Of a DNA stretch of 64,000 bases, positions 33,339 to 41,294 are shown one piece after another. Positions within the stretch are counted from its first letter, which is position 1. Each line of letters starts with the position of its first letter. The notes beneath the pieces were generated by a model, which saw only the letters and a program-made list of their open reading frames with translations, had not been told where the DNA came from and made no database searches. Made by a program: the position numbers and the translations under genes. Source of the DNA: BQOK01 sp048388525 (GTDB taxonomy: Bacteria > Bacillota > Clostridia > Oscillospirales > Ruminococcaceae); contig NZ_DBGCTQ010000107.1 in assembly GCF_048388525.1 (NCBI RefSeq), forward strand, positions 23,975 through 87,974. The letters are read 5' to 3'.

Positions 33339-34406
33339 TCAGGTCTTTTTGTGTTTGTAGACGAATTCCCGCTGGATCTGGAAGCTGATGAAAAACAAAA
33401 GCACGTCCACACAGATCTTGATGAGCACCTCGCCGCCGGCGACCCAGTGGTATAATACGCTCACAAGCAGGGCGGAACAGGCCATCTGCACCACGGCCAG
33501 CGCAACGTACTTTGCGGCGGCCATGCCGTGCCCCTCTTTGCTTTTGAAGACCACCCTGTAGTTCAGCAGGTAATTGTAAGTGGCCGAGATGATCCGGGCC
33601 AGCACGGTGGGCACGGTGATGTACAATGACACGGGCAGCATGCCGCCCAGCAAGGCGCAGAACAGGGTAAACAGGCAGATGTCGACCACACTGGAGGACA
33701 GCGAGGAGAAGAGGAATTTTCCGAATACAGCGTAGATGCGGGCAGAATCGCGCAGGGGATGGAAGTGGCTGGTACGGTTTTCCTCGATGTAGACGGTTTC
33801 GATGGGGACTTCCAGAATGGGAACCTCGTTTTCCTTGGTGTCGATGAGCATGTTGCTCTCGAACTCAAAGCGCTCGCCCTTGCTTTGAAGCAGCGCGCGC
33901 ATATAGCCCGTGGGCACGGCCCGCAGGCCGGTCTGGGTGTCGCTGATGGTCAGGCCCACCAGGAAGCGGAAGACCCCGCAGGTGATCCGGTTGCCGAAGC
34001 TGGAGCGGGCGGGCACGTCCTTGCCGGAAAAATCCCGCACGCCCAGAACAAGGGAGTCCGGATGCTGGCACAAAGCCTCCATGACCCGCAGGATGCAGGC
34101 GGGGGTGTGCTGGCCGTCCGAGTCGGCGGTGACGCAGCCCACTGCGTTTGGCCAGGTGTTGAGGCAGTAATTGAAGGCGGTCTTGAGCGCGCGCCCCTTG
34201 CCCAGGTTGACCGCATGGCGCAGCACCACGCAGCCGTGACGGCTGGCGGCGTCTGCAAAAAAAGGGGCGTATTCGGGGCCGCTGCCGTCGTCCACCAGGA
34301 CGATGTTTTGGATGCCCGCGGCCTTGAGCTGCTCCAGCAGGCGGGGCAGCTTTTCGTCCGGCTCGAGGCTGGGGATGATGAGCGGCACTTGTTGGTAATC
34401 TTGCAT
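33339..34406 (-). CDS. GT2 glycosyltransferase fused to a GtrA-like membrane domain
   Basis: The 355-residue protein has an N-terminal GT2 domain (VPLIIPSLEPDEKLPRLLEQL, LVDDGSG, TADSDGQHTPACI) up to about residue 215, then a GtrA domain of four membrane segments (FGKFLFSSLSSSVVDICLF, VPTVLARIISATYNYLLNYRVVF, AAKYVALAVVQMACSALLVSV, LIKICVDVLLFFISFQIQREFVYKHK). Such fusions make a polyprenyl-phosphate sugar and flip it outward in one protein. AAAGGGA lies 10 bases before the ATG. Confidence 0.9.
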   Translation of the reverse strand: MQDYQQVPLIIPSLEPDEKLPRLLEQLKAAGIQNIVLVDDGSGPEYAPFFADAASRHGCVVLRHAVNLGKGRALKTAFNYCLNTWPNAVGCVTADSDGQHTPACILRVMEALCQHPDSLVLGVRDFSGKDVPARSSFGNRITCGVFRFLVGLTISDTQTGLRAVPTGYMRALLQSKGERFEFESNMLIDTKENEVPILEVPIETVYIEENRTSHFHPLRDSARIYAVFGKFLFSSLSSSVVDICLFTLFCALLGGMLPVSLYITVPTVLARIISATYNYLLNYRVVFKSKEGHGMAAAKYVALAVVQMACSALLVSVLYHWVAGGEVLIKICVDVLLFFISFQIQREFVYKHKKT

Positions 34407-34425
34407 GGACAAAAATCCCTTTCTG

Positions 34426-36576
34426 TTAGCGGGCCACGACGGCCAGGAAAGCGTTGAGCAGCGCACCGAGACCCACCAGGACCGCGGCGTACACGAGGCC
34501 ATAGCTGCAGTCTGCCCTGAGGGCGAGGCGCTTTGGCCGCACCGAGAGCAGCAGGGGCAGCACCGGAAGGAGATAACGGCCCTGGAAGCCATAGATAACG
34601 GTGTAATAGGTGGGAGTCCAGGAAATGCAGCCCACCACGGCAAGGCCGCAGCAGACAAGCGCAGAGAAAAGGCAGAGGGCTTTGGCGCGCCCGGGCAGAA
34701 CGACCTGGTCCGGGCAGAGCCACGCGAGAGCCAGGAGGAGGTACAGTGCCGCCACGAAGGTCCAGGCAATGTTTAAATCTTTGCTGGTGTTGAAGTAGCT
34801 CAGGGTACCCCCCACCAGAGTTTTGACGTAATGGTCGCCCAGCTCGACGAGGGAACGGACACACAGCTGCAAAGTGTCCAGCGGGTGGGAGAGAATATAG
34901 GGGAGGGTATAACACACCAGGTCCTGATCGGGAAGGGAGGGGGCGGCCTCGCCGCCGGGGGCTTCAGAGGGAAAGACCTCCGGTGGCTCTGCCTGCTGTG
35001 CCTGGCTGGCGGGTTGGCTGCCGGCCAAGCCCTCTGCCGCCTGGCTGCTCACAGCGCCTTCAGCGGCCTGACCGCTGCTTTGGATGAACCCGCCCAAGGT
35101 GAGCCCGACCCCGCGCCCGGACAAAAATGCCGCGAGGCACAGCACCACGAAGCCGGCCTTGAGCAGCCTGGAGTACCGCCCCAGCCGCACGGCGGGGATG
35201 AGGAACACCAGCGCGATCAACGGCAGATACACGAGCTTGCTGGGGGCGATGACCACGCCCAGCACGGCCGGGAGGAGCAGCTGCTTCCAGCCCAGGCGCT
35301 CACGCGGGCCGAAGGCCAGATCCAGCATGACCGCGGAAAATAGAAAGCACAGGGCCAAAAGGTTGGAATCCCGGCTGAAAGAGGCCGCCAGATGCAGGGT
35401 CATGGGCAGAAGGGCGGAGAGGGCGAACACGGATTTTGCCACCGGCGTCCGCTTGACCGCCCAGGCAGCAAGAAAAGCAAAAAACAACAGATTTGCCAGC
35501 CGCCCGGCGAAGAGGGCCCCCACAAACCCGACCCGCAGGTAAAAGCAGAGCAGCACCGCCGCGGAACTGACAAGATACAGGGTATAGCTGTTGTCGGCCT
35601 GGGGGGAATTGCGGTTGGGGGTCACGCCCCAGGCATCGGTATTGCGCTCGCCCGCAAGCTTTGCCATGCGCTGCCAGGTGAACACGGTGGTATAGCCGTC
35701 CTGCAGAAGGGGGTCCTGGTCCGAGGGGCGGTGCAGGGATTCGTGCAGGGGAACCTTGCCCACCGGCAGATAGGGGTTGTAGACCGAGCTTGCCAGGCTG
35801 AAGCTCTGGTTGATGTGAAACGTCTCGTCCGGCGCGGCATAGGGAGGAAGCACCAGGTTGTAGAGAAGCCCCAGCCCCAGGATGAGCAGGAACACCAGCC
35901 GGTGCAGCGGCAGCTTTTTGCCCGCAACGAACCAGGTGGCGGCGCCGAGAAAGGCGATGCAGCCCAGGGCGATAAACCAGTAAAAGGCGGTGAGAAAACC
36001 GCCCACCCGCGCCTGCGTGCCCTTGAGGGCCAGGGTGCCGTTTACCGGTTTGCCGTCCGCTGTGAGGGAGACGCCGGCCGGCGCCCCCCCCTCTTCGTAG
36101 CCGGCCACAAGGCGGCCCTCGCCGGTGTAATGGGGGGTGAGGGTGACCCGGTAATGCCGCTGCCCGGCGCTGGGCAGTTCCACCGGGGCATCGAGCCCAA
36201 GGGTGGTGTAATAGGCGTCCCAGCCGTTGTAGATGTAGCGCAGCTCACCCTGGGAGCGGGCCAGCACCTTGCCGGTGTCCACGTCTTCCAGAACAAGGTC
36301 CAGGGTGCCCTCGGGGGGCGTTTGCACATCCTGGGCGGCCAGCACAAAGCTGAGGGCATACAGATCGCGGTCACAGGTGAACTCCTGCACCAGCTGCTGT
36401 TCCACCGGCACATAGCTGTGGAACTGATCGTTGATGGCCCAGCCCGAGCTCTTCTCGCCCTGGCCCCGGATGTTGGTGAGCCAGACGGCGGCAAACACGG
36501 AAAACGCCGCCAGGCACGCGAGAACGCACAGAAGGATGCGCCGGTGCTGTTTGAGCTGTGCGGTAAACTGTTTCAT
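34426..36576 (-). CDS. DUF2142 polytopic membrane protein
   Basis: The 716-residue protein has one N-terminal membrane segment (RRILLCVLACLAAFSVFAAVWL), an external region of about 180 residues, then around ten further segments. APDETFHINQSFSLASSVYNPYL and LHLAASFSRDSNLLALCFLF are the family's typical motifs. A Gln/Ala/Glu-rich insert near residue 540-575 looks disordered. DUF2142 proteins are GT-C-like and occur in capsule and teichoic-type loci. The ATG at 36576 has GGAAAGG only 14 bases upstream; a TTG at 36630 is an alternative start. Confidence 0.82.
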   Translation of the reverse strand: MKQFTAQLKQHRRILLCVLACLAAFSVFAAVWLTNIRGQGEKSSGWAINDQFHSYVPVEQQLVQEFTCDRDLYALSFVLAAQDVQTPPEGTLDLVLEDVDTGKVLARSQGELRYIYNGWDAYYTTLGLDAPVELPSAGQRHYRVTLTPHYTGEGRLVAGYEEGGAPAGVSLTADGKPVNGTLALKGTQARVGGFLTAFYWFIALGCIAFLGAATWFVAGKKLPLHRLVFLLILGLGLLYNLVLPPYAAPDETFHINQSFSLASSVYNPYLPVGKVPLHESLHRPSDQDPLLQDGYTTVFTWQRMAKLAGERNTDAWGVTPNRNSPQADNSYTLYLVSSAAVLLCFYLRVGFVGALFAGRLANLLFFAFLAAWAVKRTPVAKSVFALSALLPMTLHLAASFSRDSNLLALCFLFSAVMLDLAFGPRERLGWKQLLLPAVLGVVIAPSKLVYLPLIALVFLIPAVRLGRYSRLLKAGFVVLCLAAFLSGRGVGLTLGGFIQSSGQAAEGAVSSQAAEGLAGSQPASQAQQAEPPEVFPSEAPGGEAAPSLPDQDLVCYTLPYILSHPLDTLQLCVRSLVELGDHYVKTLVGGTLSYFNTSKDLNIAWTFVAALYLLLALAWLCPDQVVLPGRAKALCLFSALVCCGLAVVGCISWTPTYYTVIYGFQGRYLLPVLPLLLSVRPKRLALRADCSYGLVYAAVLVGLGALLNAFLAVVAR

Positions 36577-36642
36577 AAAGTGTATAAAAACCTTTCCGCA
36601 GTTTTGTTTTCGCGCAAAGTGATTTTTCAAAACGGGGGAGGT

Positions 36643-37323
36643 TCAGCCCTGGCCGTAATACGCGCCGGGACCGTGCTTGCGGAGATAGTGCTTATCCAGC
36701 AGATATTGATCCACCGGGGCGCCGCCCAGCGCGAGGGTGTGGTATGCCATCATGGCAACCTCCTCGAGAATGATCGCATGCTGGACCGCCGCCGCTGCGC
36801 TTTTGCCCCAGGTGAAAGGGCCGTGCCCTTTTACAAGGCCGGCGGGGATCGCGGCGTGCGCCGGGCAGGCCGCCGCCAGCACAAGGCCGGTATTGCGCTC
36901 GTACCCGGATTCGATCTCCTCCTGCGTGAGGGCGCGGGCGCAGGGCACCGGGCCGTAAAAGGTATCGGCGTGGGTGGTGCCGAGAGCCGGGATGCTGCGC
37001 CCGGCCTGCGCAAAGATGGTGGCCCACCGGCTGTGGGTGTGCACTACGCCGCACACCTCGGGAAAGGCGCGGTAGAGCTCCAGATGGGTGGCGGTGTCGG
37101 ACGAGGGGCGCAGCGTGCCTTCCACCACTGCGCCGTCCGCAAGGCGCAGGACCACCAGATCGGCGGGGGTGAGGGCCTGATAATCGACCCCCGAGGGCTT
37201 GATGGCGAACACCCCGGCGCCCCGGTCTGCCTGGCTGGCATTGCCCCAGGTGGCCAGGCAGAGGTTTGCCTTGGGCAGCGCGAGGTTTGCCTTGAACACG
37301 GCCTGTTTCAGAGCTTCATACAT
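36643..37323 (-). CDS. araD: L-ribulose-5-phosphate 4-epimerase
   Basis: The 226-residue class II aldolase-fold enzyme interconverts L-ribulose-5-phosphate and D-xylulose-5-phosphate. The zinc ligands known from E. coli AraD are seen: His95 and His97 (VVHTHSRW) and His167 (KGHGPF), with Asp76 and Asp120 at the same numbers and the C-terminal signature KHYLRKHGPGAYYGQ. No araA or araB is nearby; instead it overlaps a KdsC-like phosphatase gene by 8 bases, within a glycan locus. It may supply a pentose phosphate for the ulosonate pathway proposed here; that is inference. Confidence 0.88.
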   Translation of the reverse strand: MYEALKQAVFKANLALPKANLCLATWGNASQADRGAGVFAIKPSGVDYQALTPADLVVLRLADGAVVEGTLRPSSDTATHLELYRAFPEVCGVVHTHSRWATIFAQAGRSIPALGTTHADTFYGPVPCARALTQEEIESGYERNTGLVLAAACPAHAAIPAGLVKGHGPFTWGKSAAAAVQHAIILEEVAMMAYHTLALGGAPVDQYLLDKHYLRKHGPGAYYGQG

Positions 37324-37840
37324 GGGAGGGTACCTCCGCGCCGAAGGCGGTTTTTAAAGTGGTTTCGAACAGGCCGGCGCCCCGCAGCAGATATTCCACC
37401 GCGCCCCGCACCGCGCCCTCGCCCCCCTTTTGGGGGCACACGTAATCGGCCAGGGCGACCACTTCGGGGGCGGCGTTGGCCGGGCAGGCCACAAAGCCGC
37501 ACAGCTGCATGGCGGCCAGGTCGTTCCAGTCGTCGCCCACATAGGCGGCCTGTTCTTTGGAGAGGCCCTGCTCTGCCAGAAAGGCCGACAGATAGGTGCG
37601 CTTATCCTTGCAATTCTGCACGCACCACTCGAGGTGCAGCTCGGCGGCCCGGCGGCGCACCGGCTCGCTCTCGCGACCGGTGAGGATCATGACCCGGATG
37701 CCTGCGGCGCGCGCCAGCACAAGGCCGGCGCCGTCCCGCACCGAGAACTTTTTCATTTCGTTCCCGGTGGAATCCAGGTAGAGCCCGCCGTCGGTCAGGG
37801 TGCCGTCCACGTCCAGCACCAGCAGCTTGATGGGCAGCAT
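37316..37840 (-). CDS. KdsC-like HAD phosphatase (ulosonate-phosphate type)
   Basis: The 174-residue cap-less HAD-IIIA protein has motif I VLDVDGTLTDGG (Asp10, Asp12), SVRDGAGLVLARAAGI, motif II ILTGRES and motif IV VGDDWNDLAAM, the KdsC/NeuA-C phosphatase pattern with the CPANAAPEVVALADYV tail. KdsC removes phosphate from Kdo-8-phosphate; relatives act on nonulosonate phosphates. GGAG lies 8 bases before the ATG at 37840. The end overlaps araD by 8 bases; the start is 6 bases after the aldolase gene. Which phosphate it hydrolyses is unknown. Confidence 0.87.
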   Translation of the reverse strand: MLPIKLLVLDVDGTLTDGGLYLDSTGNEMKKFSVRDGAGLVLARAAGIRVMILTGRESEPVRRRAAELHLEWCVQNCKDKRTYLSAFLAEQGLSKEQAAYVGDDWNDLAAMQLCGFVACPANAAPEVVALADYVCPQKGGEGAVRGAVEYLLRGAGLFETTLKTAFGAEVPSHV

Positions 37841-37845
37841 CCGGC

Positions 37846-39399
37846 TCACTCCTTTTCGTAATGGCTGGGGGTGATGAAGCGCAGGTTGAGGCCCTGCGCG
37901 CGGATGGCCTTTGCCATGGCGGCGTTGTACTCAGACCCGCGGGGAGTGTGGTTCTTCATGCGCTTGTCGGCATAGTTTTCGCCGTCGGGGCCGTAGCCGT
38001 CGGCGCCCGCGAGGGCCGCCTCCCGGATGCCGAGGTCCGCCAGAAGGTGCAACAGCATGACCAGGCTGTTGCTGCCGAGCTGGAAAGCGCCCGCCAGGCT
38101 GTTATAGTCGAGAACATAGTCCGCCTTGCCGGCGATGTTGGAGGTGGCGAGCACCGGGCAGGGCGGCGCGGCGAGCTTTTCGAACCGCTTGCCGCTGGTG
38201 AAAAAGGCATAGTCGGCGGAAAAATCCGCGGGGATAAAGTTGGCCGCGATTACCAGCGGCCGCTCGGCGGCGATGTAGGCCTCGATCTGAGATTTGTGGG
38301 TGCTGAGCGAGGCGCCGGGAGCAAGGCAAAGCACGGTGCGGCCCGCCAGCTTTTTTTGCAGGGAGGCGCGGGCCGCGGCGTCGTTGATCCGGTGGTCCTT
38401 GTAGGCCGCGTACAGCTCGTCTGCGTAGGAGGCATCGAACGCGGTCTTTTTTTCGGGCGCGATGCGGCTGAGCAGATGATTGATGTCCCGGTTGGAGAGA
38501 TCGCCCTTGGAGAGGAAGTGCTCGGCGTAATTGCGGTGCAGGTTATAACGGGCCGAGAGAAAATAGGGGGGTGAGTAGCCCCAGGGTTCTTTTTCCCGGA
38601 TGGGCAGAATGTGGTCCTGGATGGCGTCCAGCATACAGTCGATGTCGTACTGCTTGCCGAAATTCAGGTTCAGATAATCGGCCATGAGCTCGATGCACAG
38701 GTTACCGGGGGTGCGGCCCATGCCCAGAAGGCTGGCGTCCACCGTGACGTCCCGGCCTACCAGGTGCTTGTTCAAAAAGCTCTGGGCCAGGCTGAAGCTC
38801 TGGGCCATGTTCTCGTGCAGGTGCAGGCCGAGGGAGATGTCCTTGGCGAGGTTATTGTCGACCAGGCTGACGATGCGGTCCAGGTCCTGCTGGTGCATGC
38901 TGCCGAAGGTATCGACGATGGAGAAGGCAAAGGGGTGGAGCTTGTTCACCTGCTCCACCAGCCAGAGCACGCCCTCGTCTGAATAGCCCATGATGTTGAT
39001 GGGGTTGCAGCTGATCTTATAGCCCTTTTCCTGGGCCTTGCGGCAGAACTCCAGGCCTTCGGTGATGTCGTAGTCATGGAAGGTGACCCGGATCAGGTCG
39101 ATGCCGGTGCCGTCCCAGGGTTCGAGCTTGTCGATGTTGTAAAAGTTGTGCAGGGCCATGCCGCTGAACATCACGCCGCGCCGGTCGGCGGGCAGGATGC
39201 TTTTGAGTTCCTTGATGGTATTCCAGCGGGTGCGGTCGGGATCGTGGTCCACATTGCGCAGAAAGCCCACTTCCACGATGTCAACCCCGGCGCGGGTGAG
39301 GCTGGACACGATGTCGCGGATGTTTTCAAAGCCGAAGTTCCAGTCGTTGATATAGCCGCCGTCCCGCAAGGTGCAGTCCAGCAAACGGATGTTTTGCAT
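37846..39399 (-). CDS. DRE-TIM pyruvate-type aldolase with C-terminal DUF115-like domain
   Basis: The first 330 residues form an HMGL-like TIM barrel: LLDCTLRDGGYINDW (Arg12, Asp13), VEVGFLR, FSIVDTFGSM, metal-binding GLHLHEN (His193, His195) and LLGMGRTPGN. This resembles 4-hydroxy-2-oxovalerate aldolases and 2-isopropylmalate-synthase relatives, which join pyruvate or acetyl-CoA to a carbonyl. From about residue 350, RTVLCLAPGASLSTHKSQIEAYI, VIAANFIP and ALAGADGYGPDGENY look like a Rossmann domain of the DUF115/MptE type. The fusion is odd. AAAGGA precedes the ATG. It lies between KdsB-like and KdsC-like genes, which points to ulosonic acid synthesis. Confidence 0.8.
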   Translation of the reverse strand: MQNIRLLDCTLRDGGYINDWNFGFENIRDIVSSLTRAGVDIVEVGFLRNVDHDPDRTRWNTIKELKSILPADRRGVMFSGMALHNFYNIDKLEPWDGTGIDLIRVTFHDYDITEGLEFCRKAQEKGYKISCNPINIMGYSDEGVLWLVEQVNKLHPFAFSIVDTFGSMHQQDLDRIVSLVDNNLAKDISLGLHLHENMAQSFSLAQSFLNKHLVGRDVTVDASLLGMGRTPGNLCIELMADYLNLNFGKQYDIDCMLDAIQDHILPIREKEPWGYSPPYFLSARYNLHRNYAEHFLSKGDLSNRDINHLLSRIAPEKKTAFDASYADELYAAYKDHRINDAAARASLQKKLAGRTVLCLAPGASLSTHKSQIEAYIAAERPLVIAANFIPADFSADYAFFTSGKRFEKLAAPPCPVLATSNIAGKADYVLDYNSLAGAFQLGSNSLVMLLHLLADLGIREAALAGADGYGPDGENYADKRMKNHTPRGSEYNAAMAKAIRAQGLNLRFITPSHYEKE

Positions 39400-39484
39400 A
39401 GCATTGTCCTTTCTGCCGAATGGCAAGGGGGCGGCCCGCAGACGCCGCCGGGAAGGGTTATACCGCAAAAGGGGAAAGCGGGGG

Positions 39485-40219
39485 TCACACCGCCCCGCGT
39501 TCTTTCAAAATCTTGCACACCACATCCAGGTCCTTGGGGGTGTCTACCGAGACGGTCTTGTAGGGGGAGAGCACCGCGTGCACCGTGTGACCGTTTTCGA
39601 TAAAGCGCATCAGGTCGTTTTCCTCGGCCTTTTCCAGCGCGCTTTTGGGGGTGGCGGCGTAAAAGGCCAGGGCCTGCTTTGAGAACAGCTGGATGCCGGT
39701 GATCTTTTCGTATTCGAAATCCAGTGTGCCCTTGGGGTAGGGGATGGGGCTGCGGCTGATCATGAGGATCTCGCGGCGGGCGTTGCAGGCTACTTTTTGG
39801 TTGGAGAAGTCGATCACATCCGCCGGGTGGTCCATGCGGTTGGTCACGCCCGCCACATAGAATGGGTCGGCGGGCAGCTCGGCCGGCAGGATCAGATCGA
39901 GCGCCCGCGGATCGATGAGAGGCTCGTCCCCCATGATCTGCAGATAGAGATCGGCGTCCAGGCGGGTGCTGACCTCGTGGATGCGGGCGGTGGGGGTGTC
40001 GTGGTCGGGGCTGGTCATGACCGCCTGCAGGCCGAGCCCGGCGCACACCTTTAAAATGCGCTCGTCGTCGGTGGCGACGACCAGGCCGTCGAGGCGCGCA
40101 CAGCGGCTGGCGGCCCGGTAGACCCACCAGAGCATAGGCTTGCCGAGAATGTCCGCCAGGGGCTTGCCCGGCAGCCGGCTGGACTGATAGCGGGCGGGGA
40201 TCACGCCGAGGATCTTCAT
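39485..40219 (-). CDS. kdsB: KdsB-like CMP-ulosonate synthetase
   Basis: The 244-residue cytidylyltransferase starts MKILGVIPARYQSSRLPGKPLADI, the CTP-binding loop of KdsB and NeuA enzymes, followed by VVATDDERI, IMGDEPLIDP and SVDTPKDLDVV, closer to KdsB. It should activate a 3-deoxy-ulosonic acid as the CMP-sugar. KdsB usually has QGDEP where this protein has MGDEP, so the substrate may not be Kdo itself. AAGGAGG lies 6 bases before the ATG at 40219. Kdo genes are unusual in a Bacillota genome. Confidence 0.83.
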   Translation of the reverse strand: MKILGVIPARYQSSRLPGKPLADILGKPMLWWVYRAASRCARLDGLVVATDDERILKVCAGLGLQAVMTSPDHDTPTARIHEVSTRLDADLYLQIMGDEPLIDPRALDLILPAELPADPFYVAGVTNRMDHPADVIDFSNQKVACNARREILMISRSPIPYPKGTLDFEYEKITGIQLFSKQALAFYAATPKSALEKAEENDLMRFIENGHTVHAVLSPYKTVSVDTPKDLDVVCKILKERGAV

Positions 40220-40300
40220 AAAGGGCCTCCTTGCCCCGCTGCCCATACAACGGGGCGGCGGCGTGGAATTTTTCAAAAAAGACAGAAAAAAGGAGAAAAT

Positions 40301-41293
40301 TCAGGTTAAAAGGGCCAGCGCCTGGCGGAGGGTGAGCTCCAGGGCTTCGTCCGCCACTTCCAGGCTTTTGAGCACGGTGGACTCCACCGTGACGGCGCGG
40401 GCAAAGCGGAAGGGAAGCGCAAAATTGAGCACCTCGCTGGGCATGGTGCGCTCCAGGATGACGGCGCCGGGAAACAGGGCCCCATAATCGGTGGCGTCGC
40501 GGGGGTGGGCCTTGACAAAGAGGGGCCCACCCTTGCAGTATTCCCCAGCCACGGCCAGGAACATGCGCTTTTGGACGTTGGCGTCCAGAAGGCCTTCGGC
40601 CGCGAAATCCCGGGGCAAAAACAGCACCGCGCCCTCGGCTGTTTCGGGCAGGGGCTGAGTGAGGAACACCTGGCGGATCAGCGCTTTCTGGGGGCCGGTG
40701 AGGGAGTGGAAGAGAGCCGCCTTGGAGTGCTCGGCCAGCTTTTCCGCAAACAGGGGGGTGCGGCGGGCGCACTCGGTTTCCACGGCGGCCACCCCTTTCC
40801 AGTCGCCCCAGTAGAGGTACCCATAGCCGATCGCCTGCCGCAGGCGGAACCAGGGCGCCGCCCGCTGCTGGTCAATGAGAGGATGGGAGGGCCGGCAGGT
40901 GCTGGCGAAGGTATCCTCGCAGAGGATGTAGGGGATGTGCTTGTCCTGGAGATAGCGGCCCAGCACGCTCCAGTCGTTGTGGATATAGACCTTGTTGTAG
41001 AGCGCGGGGTCGATGGAAAAGCCGTAATGCTTTTCCACGTTGCGGCGGCCGAGAAAGCGCTGCAAAAGCAAGGTGCGCAGGGCGCCCCGCTGGAGAGCGC
41101 TGCCGCACTTTTCCTCGTTGAAGCAGCGCACCGAGCCAAACAGGCCGGTGGCGGAGAGCCGTTCGGCCAGGGGCTGGGCGCCGGGCACCGAACAGCTCAG
41201 GATCAGATCGGGCTTTTGTGCCGCGCGCATGGCGCGGCACAGCTCCACCAGCACCTGATAAGGGGTATGGCAGAGATACAGCTCGCGCTTCAT
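40301..41293 (-). CDS. GT52/sialyltransferase-like CMP-sugar transferase
   Basis: The 330-residue protein starts MKRELYLCHTPYQVLVELCRAM, the HTPYQ opening seen in GT52 lipooligosaccharide sialyltransferases. Motifs shared by bacterial CMP-sialic acid transferases are visible: an acidic pair ED at 126-127 (ILCEDTF), the HP motif at 263-264 (VKAHPRD) and a Ser/Thr pair at 305-306 (VTVESTVLKSL). It should transfer the CMP-activated sugar made by the neighbouring KdsB-like enzyme. CAGGAG lies 7 bases before the ATG. Family assignment is from motifs only. Confidence 0.65.
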   Translation of the reverse strand: MKRELYLCHTPYQVLVELCRAMRAAQKPDLILSCSVPGAQPLAERLSATGLFGSVRCFNEEKCGSALQRGALRTLLLQRFLGRRNVEKHYGFSIDPALYNKVYIHNDWSVLGRYLQDKHIPYILCEDTFASTCRPSHPLIDQQRAAPWFRLRQAIGYGYLYWGDWKGVAAVETECARRTPLFAEKLAEHSKAALFHSLTGPQKALIRQVFLTQPLPETAEGAVLFLPRDFAAEGLLDANVQKRMFLAVAGEYCKGGPLFVKAHPRDATDYGALFPGAVILERTMPSEVLNFALPFRFARAVTVESTVLKSLEVADEALELTLRQALALLT

Positions 41294-41294
41294 T

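Noticed and set aside
35392..37683. Long plus-strand frame opposite the DUF2142, AraD and KdsC-like genes
   Set aside because: It is a shadow of three recognised minus-strand genes with no coherent domain.
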